The notes under the pieces: generated by a model
Databases searched by the model: none
Told to the model about the DNA's origin: nothing
Seen by the model: only the letters and a program-made list of their open reading frames with translations
NCBI RefSeq assembly: GCF_018873765.1
Contig: NC_057925.1
Location: 5,219,568 to 5,283,567 of the forward strand
Length of the DNA: 64,000 nt
Source: Telopea speciosissima
Lineage: Eukaryota; Streptophyta; Magnoliopsida; Proteales; Proteaceae
Direction of reading: 5' to 3'
Part shown: positions 55,267 to 64,000 of the stretch, piece after piece
Position numbering within the stretch: position 1 is the first letter of the stretch
Layout: the number at the start of each line of letters is the position of its first letter
Position numbers and translations under genes: made by a program

Positions 55267-58233
55267 ATGGAAAATGACAAGGGGTCAATGTATGGACCCT
55301 CATATTTCGAACTAAACACGGGAGCCAAGATACCGTCCGTCGGATTGGGCACTTGGAAAGCTGCCCCTGGTGTCGTTGGAGAGGCAGTCATTGCTGCTGT
55401 CAAGGTTCATTCCTTCCTTCCCTTTTCTTCTGTCTCCACACACACACACACACACACAGAAGTATGATGTAGGCTTCAATGTGCATATGATCAACGGGGT
55501 AGAAGAGGAGTACCTGGATCACTATTCCATAGAAGCAAGAAGTTTCCTTAAATTTGTTCTTACTAGTTGAACAATATAATTCCCACTTAGTTTGTAAATG
55601 CAGGATGAGACAGAGAGATCCTTAAAAGGGCTAGAGATTTCCTCCCTTAAAACTCAGTTGGGATCCTTTATTACAAAAATATAATATGATCTAACTGTAT
55701 TCCAGATGTAGTGTTAAACTTCAATTCCTTAATGCTGAAATAATCACAGCAAGTGAGTTTGAGGTGTTCTCATGGTCATCTAAATTTTAATTGATCCTAT
55801 ATTTAGTTGTTGATTTGGATATCAAAGTTCAATAACTTGATAAATAGACTGATGAGTGATGACCATTTCTTGATTATCTGAATGTGTGAGAAGTGGGCTT
55901 ATTAGTACTTTTCCCAAGATTTCATCTTTCCATCTTAATGTTCAACTGCCAATGTTTGGATTGAAAATATGCAGGCTGGTTATAGACATATTGATTGTGC
56001 ACGTGTCTACGGCAACGAAAAGGAGGTAATGCCTATGATCTTTGTGTTATCTTTATGAATTTAGAGATGCTACCCTGATTATACATCTTCCATATCCATT
56101 TATTGCCTTGCAGATTGGGATGGCTTTGAAGGAACTATTCTCCACCGGAGTAGTGAAGCGTAGTGAGATTTGGATCACATCCAAGCTATGGTAAACTATT
56201 TTGATTCCTTAATCTATGATTGATTAAGTACATTATCTACTCTGCTTCTGCTTTGATGGAAACTATTTATGGCTAGCATTAAGTAGATAACTTAAAAATT
56301 GGGAGAATTATGTCATCCAAGAATCAGTATTATGAAGCAGAAGCTTTTAGGTACACTATATATCCATGAATTGAAGGGAAGTTCTGTTCATTTCCTACTT
56401 ATACAGGTGCAATGACCATGCGCCAGAGGATGTCTCCAAGGGACTGAGCAAGACATTAGAAGACCTGCAACTAGACTATGTCGACCTATATCTCGTATGC
56501 TTTTCAATTTCATACTTTCATGTATTCCTTTAGTCTTTTTTGAGTAGATTGAAATGTTTATTTTGCTACAAACATTAATTCTCTGTACTGAAGTTTCAGC
56601 ATGTATGAGTGAAAATTGAAGTTCTTGAGCACTAGTTTCTATATCTACTAGACAGCCCACTAGCACTTGGACTTTGGGTAACCATTCCATTTTTATGCTT
56701 ATATGTATGTAGCTCATTTGTGTTATAGATGCATTGGCCATTTCGGACGAAGCCTGGCTCAAGTGGGTTTAATCCAGAAGTCATGGTTCCACTGTGTCTT
56801 CCAGAGACATGGAGTGCTATGGAGGGCTTGTTTGCATCAGGGCAAGCAAGGGCTATTGGAGTGAGCAACTTCTCAACTAAGAAGCTGGAAAAACTACTCG
56901 GATACGCGAAGGTGCCACCATCTGTGAACCAGGTGGAATGCCATCCAGGATGGCAACAGCCTTCCTTACACAACTTATGCAAGTCTACAGGCATTCATCT
57001 GTCGGTAAATTTAGACTTGATTCAAATCACTTGATAAGATATAGGGGGTGTTGTCGAGTAGTGTGTTCTTCCTTGTACAGATGAGTAGCAAAGCTTTACA
57101 TATGGATTTTGAATGGTTTGTTTGAATGAATACTTACATTGTTAGACGTAATTTTCTGGCAGGCCTATTCTCCTTTAGGGTCTCCAGGGTCTTGGCTTAA
57201 AGGTGAGACCTTGAAGGAACCTACAATTATTGAGATTGCTGAGAAACTTAACAAATCACCTGCACAAGTAGCTCTCCGATGGGGTATTCAAAATGGTCAT
57301 AGCGTCCTCCCAAAGAGTGTAAATGAGTCTAGACTCAAGGAGAACATTAGTTTATTTGACTGGTGCATTCCTCAAGATCTCTTCTCCGAGTTCTCCAAAA
57401 TTCATCAGGTAAAAGACAATATTACATCATCAGCCTCTCTGTGAAAGCGCGGGTAAGGCTGCATACATTATGACCCTCCCCAGACCCCGCAGTGGCGGGA
57501 GCTTCGTGCACTGGGTACCTCCTTTATATATATATATAGGAGGGAAATAGAACGCTAACCGGTGTTGTGCCTAGACGGGTACCTACGCCCAAACACAGCC
57601 CGGCGTGAAAGTCCCTGGTCCTTTCCACCTTTCCAGGGGGCAGCCTAGACACAGCCCGGCGTGAAAAGACCGGCGCTGCCCCTGATCCTTTCCACCTTTC
57701 TAGGGGGTAGTGTTGGTCTTTTTGCGCCGATCTGTGTCTGGGCGCAGGTATACACCTAGGCACAACAAATAGGGAAAAGGAATGCCACCTGATCGTGTGT
57801 TGTGGCGTGTACCTGTGCCCAGAAACAGTTTGGTGCAAAATGACCGGCACACCCCTACCTTTCCATGTGGACAGGGCGGTCATTTCGTGCCCAGCTGTGT
57901 CTGGGAGCAGGTACACACCACAACACAGGATTGGGTGGCGTTCTTTCTCCCATATATATATGAGAAAAATCTTCTTGTTACCAAGGTTGATGAAAAAAAA
58001 AATCATAACCTTTACTTTGGCAAAGGACAAAAAGATGGTTACAACCTCTTAGTTCACTACTTTGGTGACAACAAGTTGCACCTATATAATATATAATGTT
58101 AAAGGGCTAATGCTTGTGTATGTGTTTTTGTCTGGAATGTGTGCAGAAAAGACTTCTACGAGGAGAATTTGTGGTCCATGAAACATGCAGTCCATATAAG
58201 AGCCTCGAGGAGCTATGGGATGGTGAAATATGA
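55267..58233 (+). CDS. Aldo-keto reductase, AKR4C type, seven exons
   Basis: Exons 55267-55404, 55975-56025, 56114-56190, 56407-56494, 56729-57004, 57163-57408 and 58147-58233 join in one frame at GT-AG borders, giving 320 aa, normal for plant AKR4C. The catalytic tetrad is present: D53 and Y58 ([10 protein letters not shown]), K87 (TSKLW), H120 (MHWP). Cofactor-binding features include [24 protein letters not shown] and [12 protein letters not shown]. The family uses NADPH to reduce aldehydes and ketones in the cytosol, including sugar aldehydes, steroids and lipid-derived carbonyls. The start codon gives the family-like [20 protein letters not shown]. Intron 6 (738 bp) is loaded with a SINE piece and two MITEs, but the splice sites are unharmed. 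It looks functional and has no visible link to the BAHD genes. Confidence 0.93.
57430..57528 (+). mobile_element. Au-type SINE, 5'-truncated, in AKR intron 6
   Basis: CCTCTCTGTGAAAGCGCGGG, TATGACCCTCCCCAGACCCC and CGCAGTGGCGGGAGC match the body and tail of the SINE at 53060-53408. The Pol III box region is missing. It begins about 20 bp after the exon 6 donor. Confidence 0.8.
57539..57951. mobile_element. Two adjacent foldback MITEs in AKR intron 6
   Basis: Copy 1 spans about 57539-57771 (GGAGGGAAATAGAACGC ... CACAACAAATAGGG). Copy 2 spans 57772-57951 (GGGAAAAGGAATGCCACC ... TTGGGTGGCGTTCTTTCTCC). Both belong to the family at 61 kb. Copy 1 has an internal duplication of CACAGCCCGGCGTGAAA. 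Confidence 0.7.
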
Positions 58234-59520
58234 GATTTATTACCATCTAAGAAATATAAATAGAAGTTTCTGACATTTTCTTCGAAAAATTGTTTGGTTG
58301 CAACTGGAGTTTAATCTCTATCATGGATGATTTCTCTTACCATGTTGAAGTTACTTGTAGTCGTGACTTTCTTTGCTTTTCTCTTATAAGAGTGAAAGTT
58401 TCACAAAGAGAATTAGCTCATTCTCATGCTTGTGTTACAAAATTAGGGATTTTTAACCTCAAGTGGTAGCCCAGTTGGCAAAGACCTTCACCTTGCAATT
58501 AAGAGGTCATGAGATCAACTCTCCTAATTAGGATTTGGCTCGTTTGCGGCCTAGGTTTGAGCGGCCATCCTGCTGCGCACAATCTCAACCCGCCACATGG
58601 TAAACTGCAATTTTAACGATTGTGATGGGTAGTTTTTAAAATTAATAGAGAATGATTCCAAATGGAAGAGAACCAAAGAACCTTGGGGTTCCTTTTCCAG
58701 ATTTACTCCAAGCAGGCGATACCGAAAAGATACGAGTAGGAGAGGGAAGAAAGGACTCCAAAGTCCAAACACAAAAATCCTCTATATCTCAATTGGGAAG
58801 ATTGATCTTCATTGCTCCATTCCATATCTTTTATTAAAAAATAAAAAAAAAAGACTGAGGAAAATTCCGTACTCTGAAATTAGAATTCTAAAAGAGGGAT
58901 TCATCCATACCCGAGGATTCTATAATTGAGGAGCTCACCATGTATTTTTCTAAAAGTTAATTTTTTTTTCTCCATTACCAACAATCCATCTCTCCTTCTA
59001 GGATACGAAATCCTAAATGTTCCTGATTCGGATTCCAGGCCAGACCAAAGAAGCTTTATAAGATTTCTTGAAGGAACCAACTTTGTTATCAAATCTTGCT
59101 TTAAAGAAAAGACTTAAAGAAGAAGAGTCTTCATGCTTGATCTGCCAACATAGTTTACAAAATAGAGCTATGTTTACATCACAAAGTTTTCATAAACCAA
59201 GCCCACCTTCATTTTTTAAATCAGATCGCATTTACGAAAGCCTCTCAGAATCCTAAAGAAACCCACCAGACCACCATCAAGAAATTTTGGTGAAGCCAAT
59301 GAATCCATCTATTACTGAAGCCAAATCTCCTCATGAACGCAACTTGTGAAAAATGTAAAATTAGATAAATACGTTATAACATGCTCCTTAAAAAGAAATC
59401 CTACTATATACATTAAAATGAGGTACTCTAATGTTCTACAATGTGCCAAATGTAAAGAAAAAAAGATAGAAATGTATACCTGCAAACGATATCAACACAA
59501 TGAGAAAAAAAAAACAGAGA
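58234..59520. other. Intergenic, holds a SINE-like sequence
   Basis: 58455-58640 looks tRNA-derived: box-A-like GTAGCCCAGTTGGC and a box-B-like GAGATCAACTC 34 bp on. The remainder to 59520 is A/T-rich with no supported gene. Confidence 0.45.
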
Positions 59521-59524
59521 TATG

Positions 59525-59661
59525 GGTGTAATAGGGAATAATGAGGTTTTTCTGACTCAAATTTCAGGTAAAGTAACGACGTCTCTAGAGATTTTACGAG
59601 CTTATTGCTCGTTATTTTGACAGAATGACGACACTATATCGGTGTAATAGGGAATAATGAG
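59525..59661. repeat. Direct repeat GGTGTAATAGGGAATAATGAGG
   Basis: The same 22-bp sequence occurs at about 59525-59546 and 59640-59661, separated by about 95 bp. Confidence 0.75.
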
Positions 59662-59800
59662 GATACAAAGATATGGAAGGTGGGATAATGAATCCGGTGT
59701 TATCAAAAAAAAAAAAAAAAAAAAAGATAATGATTTCGAAACTCCAAAAATGTGGATCAAGTGTTGAGAAATCACAAACCGGAGTGGGTGGATGAAAATA

Positions 59801-59982
59801 GATGGATGGGGAGCAAATGAGGGCACAAACATCAAGCAAACAGATAAAAATAGGTGAAAATGGAGAGAGATCCCTTTGTGGGTGAGTGGTGGATGGATGG
59901 GAAGCAAATGAGGGCACAAACATCAAGAAAACAGAGAAAAAGAGGTGAAAATGGGGAGGGATCCCTTTGTGGGCGAGTGGCA
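59801..59982. repeat. 91-bp tandem duplication
   Basis: Copy 1 is 59801-59891 and copy 2 is 59892-59982, both starting GATGGATGGG and containing GCAAATGAGGGCACAAAC. Open frames on the minus strand mirror the repeat and are not taken as genes. Confidence 0.88.
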
Positions 59983-60129
59983 ATTTTCAGCGTCTACATG
60001 CATCCTTTCCTTCATGGTTATAAATAGTGGCATCAGGATCTATATCAATCTCGGGATCATATTAAACAGTTTTACCTTCAATTTTATTAAAAATTTCATT
60101 TTACGGATGAAGTTGCCCTTAATAGTAAT

Positions 60130-61280
60130 AGTTCTATCGATACACGGTGGAACAAGTATCGATATCTAGCTAAAGCTAAAGCTAAAGCCGGGCAATGTAA
60201 ACACTATGTACACTTCACTAATGTTTAACGCGTACTTTTCTTGTTTTTCATCCCAAACAAAAAAAAAGGAAAAAAGTATCGATATCTAGTTTACTTACCA
60301 GATAAAAAGATAAGGACTATATTAATTAAGGGAAAAACATATTAATATTCTATCTATTGGTAAATCCCATAATTAAATCATCATTTCCCCACACCATCTT
60401 CGGATTTATTAAAGACTCTGTCGAAGTTTATTTGCTAGTTATTTGGCTCTTTAGTAGTGACAAACAAGAGGTCTTTATCGTGAAACTCTGTCATCAACGG
60501 TTCGTAGGCCGAGCTGGGTTGTGTGGCCAAGTGATCGGTGATGGCCTGTCCCTTGATGGATTTCTAAGTGACATAAGTTCAAACTCAGATAGTATTCATT
60601 GTCACCATGAATCCTAAAAATAGTCGGGCTAAGAAAAGGGACATGCCCTACAAAGAGATGGTCTCATTGGTCTTGGCCTCAGGCTTGAAAGTGTATAAGT
60701 GCTTTCTCATTGGTAATCGCCAGAGTGCGGGATCCAAGAGCTCTGTACATTGTCGGAACTAGACAAGCAAGTGAACAAGCCAAGAAAAGAACTAGGCAAG
60801 CGAGATCAGAATCAATGGGCAAGCAAGGGTGGTCTATGATCAACGTTCCATCGATACACGGTCGAGCAGGTATCAATATCATGCAAGAGAATACGCCCAA
60901 TCCATAATCAATATCTAGTATATTTAGCAAGACAAAAACGCTATATTAATTAAGGGGAAAATATATTAATACTCTTTCCATTGGTGAAACCCATAATTAA
61001 ATCTTATCCAAAAATAAAAATAAAAACATCATCATTAGGGAGAAAGAACGCTACCTGGTTGCATGCGGCGCACGACCCCTATGCCCAAATGCAGTGTCAC
61101 GCGAAATGATCGCTATGCCCTCAGGGATTTCCACCTTTCCATGGGGCACGATGGTCATTTCTTACAGCCCTGTGTTTGATCGCAGGGGCCGCTCACCGCA
61201 CACAACCAGGTAGCGTACTCTTTCCCAACTTATTAATATTCTATCCATTGATGACACCCATAATTAAATCTTACAAAAAA
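60130..61280. repeat. Diverged direct repeat of about 200 bp with SINE-like middle
   Basis: Blocks at about 60130-60385 and 60850-61020 share CATCGATACACGGT, ATATTAATTAAGG and CCCATAATTAAATC. A third partial copy is at 61228-61275. Between them, 60500-60600 has a box-A-like GTGGCCAAGTGATCGG and box-B-like AGTTCAAACTC, suggesting a tRNA-derived SINE. Confidence 0.55.
61038..61226. mobile_element. Foldback MITE, best copy of GGGAAAGAACGC family
   Basis: 189 bp. GGGAGAAAGAACGCTACCTG at the left is the inverse, with few differences, of CCAGGTAGCGTACTCTTTCCC at the right. Inner parts also pair (CATGGGG / CCATGGGGC region). No coding capacity. Confidence 0.82.
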
Positions 61281-61300
61281 AAAACCCATAATTAAATTAA

Positions 61301-61487
61301 GGGAAAGAGAACATCACCCTGTCGCACAACGCAGGTCACCTCTACGACCAGACACAAGGGCGCATGAAATGACCGCTATACCTCTGGATATTACCATCTT
61401 TCTAGTGGGTGTGATGATCATTACGCACACCCTTATATCTGATCGTAGGGGCGATGTGCGATGCGCAACCGAGTGGCGTTCTTTCTG
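61301..61487. mobile_element. Foldback MITE, second 61-kb copy
   Basis: It begins GGGAAAGAGAACATCACCCT and ends CCGAGTGGCGTTCTTTCTG, with internal ATGAAATGACCGCTATACCT as in the neighbouring copy. Confidence 0.72.
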
Positions 61488-62605
61488 TTAGGTAAAATTC
61501 TGTTTGGAGAAGGAAACTATATACTGCTTTGAACGTGTACTCGCTGTCTTAAATGAGATATTTACTCCCACACGGTTAAAGCAAATTCACCTTCAAGATT
61601 CAACAAAGCACTAAAGAATTTAACTTAGAATTCTAGAGAATATATGATTGCAAGAAAGAGAGAGAGAGCACAAAAAAAAACGTTGTGTAGAATGGCTGAA
61701 TTACCTTGGTTTATATAGACCTATTGACACCCATTCATTGAAAACTCATTCAATGAAACCCTTTCATTGGAACCCTTTCAAAGAAACCCATTCAATGGAA
61801 CCCATTCATTAGAATCCATTCATTGGAAAGGTCATGACTATTCCAATAATCATGACCGTTCAATCTCTCTTCTTAATAGGTTTGAAACTCCTTAATATAA
61901 TTTATCTAACATTTTCTCCCTTAAATTAATTTTTTTTATTATATAAATTTTAGTATTTTGAAACCTAAAGCCCTAAACCCCAATATTAACGATAGAGTAT
62001 AGACAGCCTTGGTGAACGGGCCAAACAATCTCAGGTGCATCTATCGAGGAGGCACGAGCACATCCGGGTATCTCTCCCAAATGATTTCTATGGATTTTCT
62101 GTTTTTGTTAAGCAATTTCCTTTTTATTTCCCCGCTCTGCTTTCGGAGCAATGCATTGTAAGACATTCTCCATCAAAAGTACAGTTTTACCCCTCAACCA
62201 TCTGAAGACGTCATCAAGCCACGGACGGCAGTCAAGGAAATTGGATTTTAAACGGTATTTTAAAATAGGAAAAAAATCTCTACTTGATGGTGAAATTATG
62301 AACCCAAAAGAAAAAAGGAAAGTGAATTATTCTATTTTCTTCGCTACTCGCCTTGTTGCAGTAAAATTTCCCACCTCCATGGCTCCACGACCATTTGGAT
62401 TGAGTACATACAAAAATTCCTTTCACTTACTAGGGAGAGGGTTGGTTCGGGTTGGATAGTTTTACCTCTGATTTGTAATAAAATTCAGTTTTTAATTACC
62501 TTTATGCCCTTGGTTGAGACCTATCTCATGAGTACTATAAAGATTCCATCATGCATGCACTAGGAATTTTTCTTATTGTTGTCGTGTTACGTGCTTATTA
62601 ATGGG
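61488..62605. other. Intergenic, no supported gene
   Basis: 61725-61830 repeats the phrase CCATTCA(T/A)TGGAA several times, a short irregular repeat. A 102-codon frame at 62151-62459 is not recognised. Confidence 0.4.
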
Positions 62606-62609
62606 AGAA

Positions 62610-62785
62610 TGGACTATCTGTATGTACCAACAGGTGAACGTACATGTGAGAACCAACCACCTGTCCTATTTTTATCATTTACAAGGGGAGGAGGGGTTTA
62701 CGGAAACAAAATTAAAATGTGATTGACTCTCACATCTACGTTCACCTGTTGGTACGTGCAGAGAAACTGAACTCATCAGTGGAGC
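62610..62785. mobile_element. Foldback MITE with GTACCAACAGGTGAACGTA arms
   Basis: The left arm GTACCAACAGGTGAACGTAC and right arm TACGTTCACCTGTTGGTAC are inverse copies separated by about 90 bp. Related sequence is at 37205-37440. Outer limits are approximate. Confidence 0.72.
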
Positions 62786-63281
62786 CTAAGCTGCGGTATA
62801 AGCGCTAAATTGGACAACAATATGCAGGATGTGAAATGATATTTTAAATTTAAAAAATTACCAAAATACCATTTGAAAAGTAAACAAATGGTATTTGGTA
62901 TCGGATCGGATATCGGTCACCTTCAGCCTATGTAATATCGACCGTATCAATAGCTCAAATCATGTTATTGATTCTTCCGATGTGAAAAATCTCAAAAAGA
63001 TTTTTGTTTTTTTGGTAAAAATCGCAAAAAGATTTATGATCCTAATAAGCTAGGTCTGAGACATGATACGGATTTGAGGTATAATTATCAAAAATACCAT
63101 TTGGATCGATATCTTTGAGGGTAAAACTGTCCACTACGTCTGAATGTCTGATACAATCTCCATAGCAACAATCAGGTGATGAACAAGATAGACTGTACAT
63201 TTATTACAGAAAGATTATATACACTAATTATTAATTTAGGAAACAATCCTTACAACCATCGTGGCTCTCTTTCCAATTTGA

Positions 63282-63452
63282 ATCCTCTACTGCTGACTGC
63301 CTGTCTGCATCATGCTGCGCGGACACAGCAAGGCCTGCAAAATCACTTTATCTCTGTTGAGCGCCTTGCCCAAATAGGGATAAAACAATAATTGCACGTC
63401 CTACTGTGTCTACGCAGCACGGGGCAGGATGGGCAGGTGGCAGTAGAGGATC
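63282..63452. mobile_element. Foldback MITE (TCCTCTACTGC family), second member
   Basis: The left arm ATCCTCTACTGCTGACTGCC pairs with the right arm GGCAGTAGAGGAT. Inner CTGCGCGGACACAG / CTGTGTCTACGCAG also pair. Confidence 0.72.
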
Positions 63453-63829
63453 TTTCTCTCTCTATATCTACGGTGCATCAAATCCAAGACGAGACTCTAT
63501 ATCAGAGGTTGCAGAAGACCAATCCCAAGCACACTGCCCACACCTCTCTCTCTCTCTCTCTCATTTTCTATTTTTTCTTTGATGGCGTCTTACGTTTGAA
63601 CCACCACTTACTACTAGATTGATTCTTCTTTGCTGCTGGTTACTTCGGACAAAACAGGATTTTCTTAGAAATTAGGGTTTTAGAGATTCGAAGGGAAGGG
63701 CTTGTGCCTTGTGGCCTTTGAGAGGTTGAAAGCGAGAGACGTGGACCCTGGCTCCTTTTTGAGAAGCACTTCCGTCAACCCGGGACCTTATCTGCTAGCC
63801 AACAACATCTTAATCTCTTCTGTACGTGT

Positions 63830-63860
63830 TTCTTCTTCTTCTTCTTCTTCTTCTCTCTCT

Positions 63861-63910
<50 letters not shown>
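63830..63910. repeat. (TTC)n then (CT)n microsatellite
   Basis: About six TTC repeats lead into more than 20 CT repeats. A shorter CT run is at 63546-63562. The frame at 63702-63920 runs into it and is not accepted as a gene. Confidence 0.95.
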
Positions 63911-63915
<5 letters not shown>

Positions 63916-64000
63916 TTTGAAATCCAGATTTACAGATGCTGCTTTAACGTGGGTTTTCAGGGTAACAACTCAGTTGGATAAGAGACCCAGATAATCGATA

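Noticed and set aside
63702-63920. Possible first exon MCLVAFERLKARDVDPGS...
   Set aside because: It runs into a CT microsatellite, has no recognised domain, and the window ends before any second exon could be checked.

Overview
This is nuclear DNA from a flowering plant. Genes are sparse and interrupted by GT-AG introns, A/T-rich intergenic sequence carries many inactivated mobile elements, and the protein families (BAHD acyltransferases, an AKR4C-type aldo-keto reductase, an LRR receptor kinase piece) are plant-typical. A Tat-lineage Ty3 element, plant hAT elements and Au-type SINEs agree with this. I cannot name the species; a non-grass angiosperm is my best guess.

Layout. 1-2.6 kb: a copia LTR remnant, a MITE piece and a 261-bp hAT MITE. 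2.6-4.1 kb: BAHD gene 1 (minus). 4.27-9.15 kb: a foldback/Mutator-like element with arms of about 1.1-1.2 kb, carrying a beta-galactosidase fragment and two tRNA-like sequences. 9.59-20.79 kb: one complete but broken Tat-lineage Ty3 element (minus) with 728-bp LTRs, 66-bp 3'UTR repeats, and an extra three-exon gene on the opposite strand with its own TATA box. 21.7-23.1 kb: BAHD gene 2 (minus). 23-35 kb: transposon debris with solo LTRs at 25.5, 27-30 and 32.6-35 kb, the last split by a hAT element. 37.5-38.9 kb: a truncated BAHD pseudogene (plus) split by a hAT MITE. 39.2-44.1 kb: a full-length hAT transposon with perfect 8-bp target duplications and a broken four-exon transposase gene. 46-47.5 kb: BAHD gene 3 (minus). 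48-54.8 kb: LINE remnant, Sec61-beta-like ORF, LRR-kinase fragment, a SINE split by a MITE, and a copia remnant. 55.3-58.2 kb: an apparently intact seven-exon aldo-keto reductase gene (plus). 58-64 kb: SINE-like sequences, foldback MITEs, local duplications and CT microsatellites.

The host genes that look functional are three BAHD acyltransferases and the aldo-keto reductase. The BAHD copies share coding sequence and flanks, so they are a local duplication array. They probably acylate sugars on flavonoids or other phenolics, using malonyl- or another acyl-CoA. Nothing links the reductase to them beyond proximity. Most remaining sequence is mobile-element history, readable as nested insertions with target-site duplications. 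All homology calls are from reading motifs; no searches were run.
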